Of a stretch of 64,000 nt of DNA, positions 42,618-51,881 are shown piece by piece. The notes beneath the pieces are model-generated. The model saw only the letters and a program-made list of their open reading frames with translations, searched no databases and had not been told where the DNA came from. The position numbers and the translations under genes are program-made. Position 1 is the stretch's first letter, and the number at the start of each line of letters is the position of its first letter. The stretch is from Euborellia annulipes (lineage: Eukaryota; Arthropoda; Insecta; Dermaptera; Anisolabididae), in contig JAKCPI010013796.1 in the NCBI GenBank assembly GCA_023213315.1, positions 1-64,000 of the forward strand. Direction: 5' to 3'.

Positions 42618-42795
42618 GCATATGTCAGAGAGGTTCGTATCCCGCAGGTGAGCCAGGTGGCCCGGATTGCTGTTACTGGCACTCGGGTTCGATTCCCGAG
42701 GGGGTGAAAAACAACCCCTCTGACATATAATTAAAAATATTCCATTCCATCGGATTTAATAGATGACACCATCTTATGATTTTCTAGTACATATT
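42618..42795 (+). mobile_element. tRNA-like MITE, copy 2
   Basis: TGAGCCAGGTGGCCCGG (A-box region) and perfect B box GGTTCGATTCC precede CCCGAGGGGG, then CAACCCCTCTGACATATAAT and the same right end ATCGGATTTAATAGATGACA, TTATGATTTTCTAG as copy 1. The left inverted repeat is lost. The acceptor stem is not formed, so this is a tRNA-derived sequence, homologous to 4885-4958. Confidence 0.7.
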
Positions 42796-42808
42796 GAATT
42801 ATATTAAG

Positions 42809-43275
42809 AAACTAAACCAACATTAAACAATAACTAATACATTTTTTAAGAAAATTTTAATTCATAGTTACAACACAGTTTCTGAGATAATAATGAATAA
42901 ATAATGAAAAATGTATATTTACACTAAAAACAAGCTGGCAACAACGCATTTATTTAACCTAAAAAGTGGGTTAACTTTAGTACTTTTTTGACGTTTTTTC
43001 GCTTCAGCCATTGTCGCAACAGCTTTCAATCGCTTATTAAGAACTTTTTGTTTTATAAATCTCCCTTTATAATGTACTTTATCTGACATTTCTATGATAA
43101 AATATATACAAGCTCGGACAGTGTTGCCAGATTTGTCAAACGAGCACGGGATTGGCTAGTAGTGGTACATAAACAGCAAAAAGTTTTGGGCTTATGAATT
43201 ATGAATCCTTATTGTCTGTTCTATATACTCTAGCATTAACTTTTTGCTAGTATTGTCGCGAAACAACTACCTTAA
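42809..43275 (-). repeat. 467-bp direct repeat, unit A
   Basis: Repeated at 43,659-44,120 with a 6-bp indel, a T-run difference and about one substitution. The end GTATTGTCGCGAAA..CTACCTTAA resembles the right end of the 19,228-19,766 element. May be the two copies of a TTAA-ended element, or LTR-like ends around 383 bp. Contains a 56-codon frame on the minus strand. Confidence 0.8.
42919..43089 (-). CDS. Small unrecognised basic protein frame, 56 aa
   Basis: The minus-strand frame starts with ATG at 43,089 and stops with TAA at 42,919-42,921. It reads MSDKVHYKGRFIKQKVLNKR, LKAVATMAEAKKRQKSTKVN, then PLFRLNKCVVASLFLV. The first 40 residues are strongly basic, then turn hydrophobic. I do not recognise the family. 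In unit B (start at 43,934) an extra A in an A-run shifts the frame to a stop soon after KKRQKK, so the frame is not conserved even between near-identical copies. It may be the truncated first exon or N-terminus of a transposon protein. Weak candidate. Confidence 0.3.
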   Translation of the reverse strand: MSDKVHYKGRFIKQKVLNKRLKAVATMAEAKKRQKSTKVNPLFRLNKCVVASLFLV

Positions 43276-43658
43276 GAATAAAGATAGAATGTTTCGCCCT
43301 ATAATAACAGATTGAGTTTAAAAAAATAAGTCGCTGAAGAAGTCGCCAATTCTAGTGCCGAAACGAAAAAGTCCGTCTTATTCAATATAAAACTTTGAAT
43401 TTAATTCATTTATCCAATTTCTTGAGATCCTAGATATTACATTATTAGATTTTCTGTTATAATTTAGAGAGATTATTATTTAAATACTTCTGCATCGATT
43501 GGTGGCAAAACGAAATTTATGAACAATATAGTTCCGGAGATATTAAATTCCAAAGATAGAGTTTTTCAGACTCTTATACATTGCACTATACGGGATATCG
43601 GAAAGTTTACATACATATTTAATTATAATTAAGAAACTCTTCTTACCATTGTTATAAA
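43276..43658. other. 383-bp spacer between the direct repeats
   Basis: Contains the hammerhead-like motif at 43,325-43,382 and otherwise AT-rich, non-coding DNA. Confidence 0.55.
43325..43382 (+). ncRNA. Hammerhead-ribozyme-like motif with long stem I
   Basis: Stem I AATAAGTCG (43,325-43,333) / CGTCTTATT (43,374-43,382) pairs at eight of nine positions. Core CTGAAGA at 43,334-43,340, extra A, stem II GTCGC/GTGCC with one mismatch and one wobble, GAAA at 43,360-43,363, stem III AC/GT with a GAAAAA loop, C17 at 43,373. The longest stem I in the set. Confidence 0.6.
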
Positions 43659-44120
43659 AAACTAAACCAACATTAAACAATAACTAATACATTTTTTAAG
43701 AAAATTTTAATTCATAGTTACAACACAGTTTCTGAGATAATAATGAATAAATAATGAAAAATTTACACTAAAAACAAGCTGGCAACAACGCATTTATTTA
43801 ACCTAAAAAGTGGGTTAACTTTAGTACTTTTTTTGACGTTTTTTCGCTTCAGCCATTGTCGCAACAGCTTTCAATCGCTTATTAAGAACTTTTTGTTTTA
43901 TAAATCTTCCTTTATAATGTACTTTATCTGACATTTCTATGATAAAATATATACAAGCTCGGACAGTGTTGCCAGATTTGTCAAACGAGCACGGGATTGG
44001 CTAGTAGTGGTACATAAACAGCAAAAAGTTTTGGGCTTATGAATTATGAATCCTTATTGTCTGTTCTATATACTCTAGCATTAACTTTTTGCTAGTATTG
44101 TCGCGAAACAACTACCTTAA
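43659..44120 (-). repeat. 462-bp direct repeat, unit B
   Basis: Near-identical to 42,809-43,275 (see there). The small frame is broken in this copy. Confidence 0.8.
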
Positions 44121-44629
44121 TCATTAGTTTTATTTTTTTTCGATTATGTATTATTTTTTACTATAAATCTCAATAAAATCATTCAAAAAATGATATTTTC
44201 TTTATTTTTTGAACCCAATGTTCTAAAGCTAGAAAGCCTAAAATTCTAATCATTTCTCCTCATTGAAAGTACAAACTTTCTGCGACTTTTCGATCTTAAG
44301 TTATCGATGGAATATGAAGACACAAAGAGAGGAAAAAACATGGTTCATAATAATTTCCTCAACCATTCAGGCATTTTTAAACACAATGAGCAAAAAAAAA
44401 TTGTTTGCATGAATTCAATATTATGTTCGACCCCCCCCCCCCCAACTCATCACTTATCACTTGCAAAATTTGCGGAGAGTACCGAGCTTACTTTTCTCTT
44501 CAATTTACTTTTGAATACTTTAGTTAATACTGAGGTTATTATTAATATTAATAATAGATGTTAAGTGAAAGTGATGTGATTGCCCTAAGCCCGGCCGCAG
44601 CTATATTTTTTAATTATAAACCTAACATC
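44121..44629. other. No gene recognised
   Basis: AT-rich DNA with a C-run (44,431-44,442). Overlapping short frames at 44,307-44,824 are fortuitous, and the later one lies opposite the LINE. Confidence 0.45.
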
Positions 44630-45955
44630 TTCTTCTTCTTCTTAATAGACCTATGGTCTGTTTATTCTAACTCGTCCTGCCAGCGTTTTTTAGGTCGACC
44701 TCTGCTTCTTTTGCCTGCTGGTTTGTTCGTTAAAATTTTCTTGAGAATTCGGTCTTCGCTCATTCTTTCCACGTGTGTGTACCAATTTTCTCTTCTACAT
44801 TTGATCCAGTCATCGATCTTTTGAATTCCACATTTTTCCCTGATGTCTTCACTTCTTTGTTTATCAAACAGCGATAGATCAAGGATTCTTCTGAGGGTCT
44901 TCATCTCGGCCGTTTCCAACATCTGCCTAGTTTTGGCTGTATCTGGTCTTGTTTCGGCTGCGTAGGTCAGTATTGGTCTTATCATAGTCTTATATATTCG
45001 CACCTTGGCTTCTGTTCTTAGGAACTTATTCGACCAGATTGCGTTATTAAGACAACCTGATATCCTTAGGGCTTTAATAGATTGTGTTTTTACTTCTGTC
45101 TCTAGATCTTGATGAGAAGTTATCTGAATACCAAGGTACGTAAATGACATGACCTGTTCAATTACCCTATCATATAGCTGTAATTTGCATCGAAGTGGCT
45201 CTTTGGATATAGTAAGCGTTTTTGTTTTTTTTTGTTGACAGGGTAAGATCGAATTTGGTGGCTAGTAGACTGAATCGATATAGAAGCCTTTGAAGAGAAT
45301 CTTCATCTTCGGCAACCAGGGCTGCGTCGTCTGCGTAACACACACATGATATATTTTCATCTCCGATTGTGTATCCTTTAAGGTCTTTAATTCCCTCTAT
45401 TATCTCGTTCATTACTATGTTGAATAGTAATGGGCTAAGGGAATCACCTTGCCTAATCCCTTGGTTTACTGGGATGCTCTTTGTCAGCCTTCCTTCTATT
45501 TTTAGCTTTGCGGAGTTGTTTGTATAAATATCTTTGATCAGGTTAATAAGATTATTTGGGACTTTATGCTTAATCAGGATGTTGATGATATGTGTAAGCT
45601 TGATCTTATCAAACGCCTTTTCGATATCAATGAAGCAGAAGAAAGCTGGCTTATTGAATTCATAGGCTTTTTCGGAGAGTTGTCTGATGGCAAAAATGGC
45701 ATCAATACATGATCGATTCCTACGGAACCCTTGTTGTTCATCATGGATCTTAATGATTTTGTCTAATTTATTTGATATTATTTTTGTAGTTAGCTTCAGG
45801 TGAGTGTTAAGAAGGTTTATTCCGCGATAATTATCAGGTAGTCGTCTTTCGCCTTTCTTAAAGATGGGTATTACAACATTTGTTCTCCATTCTTCAGGGA
45901 TCTTGCCTTTTTCAAATATCAGCAGAATTAATTTCGATATCTCTTCCCATTATAA
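44630..45955 (-). pseudogene. RTE-type LINE, second family, reverse transcriptase region
   Basis: On the minus strand the RT runs from about 45,955: IPEEWRTNVVIPIFKKGERR, LPDNYRGINLLNTHLKLTTK, DEQQGFRRNRSCIDAIFAIR, FCFIDIEKAFDKI, then IRQGDSLSPLLFN, the active-site box CYADDAALVAEDEDSLQRLL, FTYLGIQITSHQDL and the basic RSRGRPKKRWQDELE. One extra base in an A-run near 45,228 shifts the frame between the YADD box and YLGIQI. The 3' end is followed by an (AAG)n tail (about 44,630-44,645). It is 5' truncated before the endonuclease. Clearly different from the FADD family at 32, 37 and 40.6 kb. Confidence 0.9.
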
Positions 45956-46567
45956 TACACGTATAATAGAAATAAATGCAAGTCTAATATTTTGGAATAG
46001 TTAGTATAATATAAAAGTGCAAACGCGACTCGCTTGAACGATTCCTCTTATCTAGCTCTTCGGAGAATTTTCGCCGGCTCGCTTATCTATCACCGGGCTC
46101 CGAGTTTTCTCTCTTTCTTTCCTGCATTTAAGCTCTCGGCGAGACTCACAGACACGTGCTGCCATCTACAGGTCAATCAATTCAAATTTATATTTATTTA
46201 TTTATTTTCTCGTCATGAAGCCTTTTCCTATTTATTGTTATAATTTACAGTAGTATTAGTGGTGTTTAATGTTTATGGTAAACACAAATATTATTTTATT
46301 TTTACAATGCCAGGCTGTATTCACTCATATATGACAAAAACTATTTTTTCGAATTTTTCAATAATTTTCGCATATACTTAGTGATAAATTGTAATAAAAA
46401 AAAAAATATTTTGATTTTTTTGAGTTTTTTTACATGTATAATAATAATGGGTTAAGTGGTTTATTGGTCCTTTAGACTTTATATTTCAAGCGATCTTTCT
46501 ATAAAATATGTATTTTTTAATATTTTTAAAATTTCTTAATTTATTTAAATTTTAACGAGCGATTGTT
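45956..46567. other. No gene recognised
   Basis: Contains a moderately GC-rich patch at 46,020-46,190 with CT-rich words; no coding signal. The rest is AT-rich. Confidence 0.45.
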
Positions 46568-47394
46568 AGTCCAGGCAAATTACGATTTTAACAGGAAATA
46601 ATTCCCGGTAAAGATTTTATTGCTGGAATACCTTTATTGGTACTCCAATATTACTACCCTAAGTTTTCCCCCAAATCTGTGTTGTGGAAATTTTTCTACG
46701 CGCCTCAAAATGAGAAAATGCTGGATATCTATAAATCTAAGAGTTTTATCAAAAAAGTGGTCCAAGTAAACGTTCAAGTCAACAAAATTTACTAGAGAAT
46801 GAGATAGGAATCAAGTTTCTAGGATGAGTGGTTTTCATTTTATGAAGGAAAAACTGCGATTTTTTGCAAAAAATTGCATTTTTTCAAAACTTCAACCTCA
46901 TGGTTACCATTATCCAATTAAGATGAAACTTTATTTAAATTGTAGCAAATTTAATCTAGTTTAAAAATGTATAGAGTCGTCTTTGTCGAAAACGTGCTCC
47001 TTCATGGTCAAAATGGGGAAAAATCGAAAAAAGTACGAGTTTTAGGGATATTCAAAAGTGATCCCGGGGGCTGTTTTTTGACAGGCGCTAGTACCGGTTC
47101 TACTGAACCTAAATAGATGAAATTTTTATCATTTTACGCGTAATTTAAAGAGCTTTAATTTATCTAATAAATATCTTTTTGATTTGATAAGCCGTTTTAG
47201 AGTTATTCAAGAAAAACTGAAAAAACTCCGAAATTTTCTCATTTTGAGGCGCGTAGAAAAATTTCCACAACACAGATTTGGGGGAAAACTTAGGGTAGTA
47301 ATATTGGAGTACCAATAAAGGTATTCCAGCAATAAAATCTTTACCGGGAATTATTTCCTGTTTATGCCATTTTTTCACGTAATTTGCCTGGACT
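46568..47394. mobile_element. Foldback element 2 (0.83 kb)
   Basis: Terminal repeats AGTCCAGGCAAATTACG and its inverse; arms 46,568-46,719 and 47,234-47,394 (CCCGGTAAAGATTTTATTGC, TGGAAATTTTTCTACGCGCC). The core 46,720-47,070 is homologous to the right arm of foldback 1 (CTGGATATCTATAAATCTAA to AAAACGTGCTCCTTCATGG), so the two elements share ancestry. Non-coding. Confidence 0.8.
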
Positions 47395-47888
47395 ATGTAA
47401 CATTTGGATCATTTTAGTTTGTGCAAAAGAAAAACTAAATAACTTCTTCAAGATTGCATGCGCCTTAGTAATAATCTCAATAGATTGAATAAACTATATA
47501 AAATTTTAGACGTAGACTTTAAATTTCGAAAAAATCAGGAGAGAGTGTCTTCTAGGTACTAAAACTGAGTGATTATGGATTGTGACGACTTTGGAAATTT
47601 ATAGATTCATGCATTATTGAAATAACGGACGTTAAATATTGGATTTGTACATATATTATGGTAACTGTAAATTAAAAATGAATTTCCGATGCTGTTTTTA
47701 GCCACTTTTATATCTAGTTGAATTAATTAGAACAGTAAAAACAACTTATTACCCCTTAGATCCATTTTAAATAAAGTTGTTATTCTCTCTCTCTCTCTCT
47801 TTTCTTTTTATTGAATTTTCTTTTTTCTCCTGGGTTATTTTGAAACATGTCCCTTCTCTAATTTTTTTCTTTTTTTGTTCTGTTTCAG
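47395..47888. other. Intron-like sequence with pyrimidine-rich 3' end
   Basis: AT-rich, then (CT)n at 47,778-47,801 and T/C-rich tracts leading into TTCTGTTTCAG at 47,878-47,888, a good splice-acceptor context. Confidence 0.4.
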
Positions 47889-47983
47889 TCCATCCCATCC
47901 ACGGTACTCACCATTGCCATGTCAACGAATGGCATCAGGCGATCGCTGAAGAACTTTGATTGCTTGACCAAGCCAGCACTTGA
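47889..47983 (+). CDS. Candidate host-gene exon (95 bp)
   Basis: A pyrimidine tract and TTTCAG precede 47,889, and GTAAGA follows 47,983, matching splice consensus at both ends. One frame is open: SIPSTVLTIAMSTNGIRRSL, then KNFDCLTKPALE. Its balanced amino-acid content differs from the AT-driven frames around it. If the donor is not used, the next codons are GAG TAA, so it could instead be a terminal exon. I do not recognise the protein, and no neighbouring exon is visible. Evidence is limited to splice signals and open frame. Confidence 0.35.
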
Positions 47984-47987
47984 GTAA

Positions 47988-48209
47988 GAATTTTTAGCCT
48001 CACAAACGCGACAGAGGAAAGTCATATTTTGCCTATTGTAATGTCTTCCAGGGCAACTCAAAAAAAAAAAAAGAAAAAAGAAAAAAAATTAAGAGACAAG
48101 TTGACTTCTAAGTTTAAGAAAGTAAATATTTATATGTGTATTTGGTGAAAGTATTGAAGAGATGCATCTATTTTCTATGGTAAAAAATAAAGTTATTTAT
48201 ATATTATAT
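47988..48209. other. No feature recognised
   Basis: Short AT-rich stretch with an A-run at 48,060-48,087. Confidence 0.45.
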
Positions 48210-48412
48210 CAGGGGTGTCCAACCTTTTGGCTTACACGGGCCACATTTGAAGAAAAAAAATTGTCTCGGACCGCGGATAAAATATTATAATTCTATTGAT
48301 ATTTGTTATTCAAAAAAGATAGTTAATAATGTAGAAATAAGAACTTTATTATTTTTTTAGCTCATAGTGAGCTTCTAATTTTACTTTTCGTAAATTTTAT
48401 ACTAGAAAAATA
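48210..48412 (+). mobile_element. hAT-type left-end fragment
   Basis: CAGGGGTGTCCAACCTTTTG, GCTTACACGGGCCACATTTG and 170 bp more match 6694-6895. This copy has the better terminus. Truncated against the mariner. Confidence 0.75.
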
Positions 48413-48414
48413 GG

Positions 48415-48797
48415 CTTATCCTATGTTTGTTCAAAAGAAAAGGTGAAGTTTGAATTTTTTGAAAAGTATTTATTTATTCATCAATATCCATTTTGTCCCC
48501 TTCAAAGTAATCCCCCTCAGATATAATGCACACTTATGCCAGCGCTTCTTCCAATCCTCGAAGCACTTCTGAAATGCGCTTTTCGATATGGCCATCAGCT
48601 CGTTCTTCGATTCTGACTTTATCTCATCAATTGTGGCAAAACGCTTTCCTTTCATTGGTCTCTTCAGTTTTGGGAATAGGGGAAAAGTCGCAGGGAGCCA
48701 AATCTGGTGAATAAGGTGGTTGAGGCATGGTTAGGGTGTTGTTTTTGGCCAAAAAATCACAAACAAGCATTGATGTGTGAGCTGGTGCATTTATGGT
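48415..48797 (-). pseudogene. mariner transposase, C-terminal third, frameshifted
   Basis: On the minus strand: NAPAHTSMLVCDFL, PPYSPDLAPCDF, then MKGKRFATIDEIKSESKNEL, KCFEDWKKRWHKC and, after a frameshift, GDYFEGDKMDIDE with stop TAA at 48,474-48,476. These are the region after the second catalytic Asp and the third catalytic Asp (YSPDLAPCDF) of mariner transposases. The expected D of DNAPAHTS reads TIN because the sequence joins the foldback element here. Two frameshifts are present. The 3' end GTTTGTTCAAAAGAAAAGG is at about 48,427. The 5' two thirds are missing. Confidence 0.9.
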
Positions 48798-49330
48798 AGG
48801 CCAGTCAAAATCGACAATAAATTCGCAAAACATGATGTATCTCTGATTTTTTTAGTATGTTGTTTGGACCCATTAGGGGTATGTATGCCCAAGTTTGCAA
48901 TTCTCAAAAAGTTGTGGAAAAATTTTTACACACGAAAAACCGCGAAATTTTCGGACTTTTTTCAGATTCTGCTCTATATCTCCTAATCCATGCATTTTTC
49001 GTCGAAAGCTATTCTATACGTTTTTTAAGAGCAATAAATTTGTGAGAAATTAAGCTCAACCGGAGCTCTCTAGGTTAATTGGTTACCGAATTATGGCACT
49101 TTGAAAATAGGCCAAATTTTCGAAAAATTGAAAATTTTAGTTTTAGACCCTCTTTGGACAGAAATTGCATCGAAACCATTGATCCTACAAGTAAAACTTA
49201 TAGAATATAATTTGTAGGCAATTTAATTAGCTTTAAATTAAGTGCAGTGCGGGGTCTGTAAGTCTCGTAGTTCTCTCAAAATCTAAAAAAAATCATATAA
49301 GGTAAAATCGCATTTTTCCAGAAATGTTCC

Positions 49331-49887
49331 ATAACCTTTCCTATCTTTTGTTTTTTGGTTCGGGAATGAAAAAAAAAGCATGTAATCATTTAAAAAAACG
49401 GTGAAATGTATTTTAATATAAACATAAGTAATAAACATAAGTAATCAAAAGTACAGTAACTTAATCAATATATTTTTTTTTTTTTTGAACAAAATATTTT
49501 ATAAGAACTTAATTTTTTTGAAAAAAATTATTTTTTGAGTTTCTTTTGAATGAAAAAAGATGGTCATTATTTCAAAATAACACATCAACAGTCCCGGTCA
49601 GCAAGTTGACGCCGGGGTTCGTCTCCTTGGGAGACGAAACCCTCCTCAAAGTAATTATAAAAAAATATTCAAACAACACCTATGAATCTAATTTAAATTC
49701 AAAAATTCTTTATTAAAAATATTTTATTTACCAATTTAAATATTTACATGATTATTTACAATATTTAGCATCGAGCAACACTCCCTTCCCATGTCCATGT
49801 TTATAATGAGTCATTTTTTATTTTACCAATTTTAGATTGATAATAGTGGGAAAATTGAGTAAAAACCCACGATTTGAAATCAATTAA
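49331..49887. other. Non-coding interior of foldback 3, with a hairpin
   Basis: AT-rich except for GGGGTTCGTCTCC-TTG-GGAGACGAAACCC (49,613-49,642), a strong GC-rich hairpin about 250 bp downstream of the gene's stop on its strand. It might be a transcript-end structure; this is speculation. Confidence 0.4.
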
Positions 49888-51208
49888 TCAATCAATCAAA
49901 TTAGACACATAGTCAAACACGTCGCCTTTTTTTGATGGCCCTGGGCCGTCACTTTCGTTGCTCTCTTCAATAGGTAGGCCTTCCGCTATTTGTGGGTCGT
50001 CGTCTCCGTCCCCTATAGGTAGGTACTCCAGTATTGGTGGATCGTCAGGGTTATCTCCAGGCTCGTCATCGTCGTCCTCTTCAATGATGATAAGGGCAGC
50101 GTTCTGGCACGTTTCCCCAGAGAAGGTAGAACACATCACAGAACATCTCAGCCCTGCTTTCAGGCAAGTGCAGCCACCTCTGCACCCCTTCTTGCATTTG
50201 CAAGAGAGGAGTTTTAGGAGCTCTGCGGGGGCAGGAGGTTGCCGACTTGCAATGGGAATGAGTCCAGCCGAGGTCAATTTCCAACCCCAGTCGGTGGCCT
50301 CTTTCTCCACCCCCAACCACTTTTGCACCTGGTGGTATGTGCGGTAGTGGTGATACGACGCAGCCTCTGTGGTTGGGGGCAAACGGGCCAGATTCGCTTT
50401 GGCGTTGGCTGCTGTCTTCACAAAAGCACGGAAGCGTACATCGTTGAGGGTGTCTGTCGTTTCGTCTCCTCCGTATAGGGCAACTAGGCATTTGTCACCG
50501 GCTGCTGCGACTTGTTGGTGTGTGGCATCTGTCTGGAGAAAAACTCTTGCTTGGTCCACTAGGGCTTGATTTTGTCTGAAGAGACCCCACATTTTCATCT
50601 TCCCCTGCCAGAAGAGGGCAGAGGTGGTGTCGCACCCAGTAAATGCGTGGATGAAAAGTTCAAATCCAGGTGGTAGCTCCACTTCCCCTTGATTGAATGA
50701 GCTGGTGGAGAATTGGATGGAACCCGCCTCACCTCTGTCACTCTTCTGGAAGTATACGTTTTTTTGAGTGGACCCTAGACCGCAGAGGAGCACAAGCAAA
50801 TCCACATCCTCTCCAAAGATGATGACGTGGTCATTGGAGGTACTTTTTTGCAGAGCAGTCACGACGATATCGCGGTCTGCGTCTTCTTTTGATATTTTTG
50901 TCTCAATCCCCTCGAGAGCAAAAGCAGAACAGAGATGCTCGATGAGACGAACCTTGTTTTTGTCATTCGAGAGCATCTTCTCTTGGGGGGACTGTGATGA
51001 TGGTCGATGAGTCAAACACAATTTCCGCTGACGCTGCAGAATACCGTCGTGATCGCTCTGCAAATTTGGTGCTCTTTTGGGCGCCATCCTCAGGATACCC
51101 GTCGAAGACTACACACGCATTTCTCCCAAAGTGGTTAAATATATAGCTTATGTAGCTTGCTGTGATAGCCCGTACTGAATCATCCTCAAGGGCGAGGGCG
51201 CTTGCCAC
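49888..51208 (-). pseudogene. PIN-like nuclease with tesmin/TSO1-type CXC cysteine motif, frameshifted
   Basis: On the minus strand the N-terminal part (51,208-50,990) reads GRNACVVFDGYPEDGAQKS and SAEIVFDSSTIITVPP. One extra base near 50,995 then shifts to the main frame (51,087-49,888), with NDKNKVRLIEHL, VIIFGEDVDLLVLLCGLG, HAFTGCDTTSALFWQGKMKM and, near residues 300-335, CKCKKGCRGGCTCLKAGLRC. The acidic D residues in VVFDGY, EDVDLLVLL and TGCDTTS are those of PIN/FEN1-like nuclease folds, and the cysteine cluster resembles a CXC DNA-binding domain. The C-terminus is very acidic (EEDDDDEPGDNPDDPP). The frame is less AT-rich than its surroundings. A stop precedes the first frame, so the true start is missing. 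Such proteins are repeated in several invertebrate genomes; here the gene lies inside a foldback transposon. Confidence 0.7.
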
Positions 51209-51881
51209 TTAACCATTTTTTGCTAGCTTGTTGACTAATAATATTGGTACCTACCTACAATTTATTCAACTTACATACCTCCTATATGATCATAACACGT
51301 TTTGCATGTTAAAATCTCACTTCATGCAACAAAAAAGGGTGGTACATTTCTGGAAAAATGCGATTTTACCTTATATGATTTTTTTAGATTTTGAGAGAAC
51401 TACAAGACTTACAGACCCCGCACTGCACTTAATTTAAAGCTAATTAAATTGCCTACAAATTATATTCTATAAGTTTTACTTGTAGGATCAATGGTTTCGG
51501 TGCAATTTCTGGTCCAAAGAGGGTCTAAAACTAAAATTTTCAATTTTTCGAAAATTTGGCCTATTTTCAAAGTGCCATAATTCGGTAACCAATTGACCTA
51601 GAGAGCTCCGGTTGAGCTTAATTTCTCACAAATTTATTGCTCTTAAGAAACGTATAGAATAGCTTTCGACGAAAAATGGATGGATTAGGAGATATAGAGC
51701 AGAATCTGAAAAAAGTCCGAAAATTTCGCGGTTTTTCGTGTGTAAAAATTTTTCCACAACTTTTTGAGAATTGCAAACTTGGGCATACATACCCCTAATG
51801 GGTCCAAACAACATACTAAAAAATCAGAGATACATCATGTTTTGCGAATTTAGCCATTTTTTGTGTCGATTTTGACTGGCC

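Larger units (their letters stand above)
48797..51881. mobile_element. Foldback element 3 (3.1 kb) carrying a PIN/CXC gene
   Basis: Terminal repeats AGGCCAGTCAAAATCGACA and its inverse bound arms of about 534 bp (48,797-49,330) and 541 bp (51,341-51,881), which differ by a ~12-bp indel and a few bases. The arms share GTAAAAATTTTTCCACAAC-type words with foldback 2 (TAGAAAAATTTCCACAAC). The 2-kb interior holds a degraded gene on the minus strand (49,888-51,208). No target duplication was recognised; the left arm abuts a mariner. Confidence 0.85.

Noticed and set aside
42809..44120. LTR retrotransposon with 0.46-kb LTRs
   Set aside because: The 383-bp interior has no primer-binding site, polypurine tract or gag/pol; ends are not TG..CA.
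49958..51010. Plus-strand and alternative-frame ORFs opposite the PIN/CXC gene
   Set aside because: Shadows of the GC-richer coding strand; the minus-strand frames carry the recognisable motifs.
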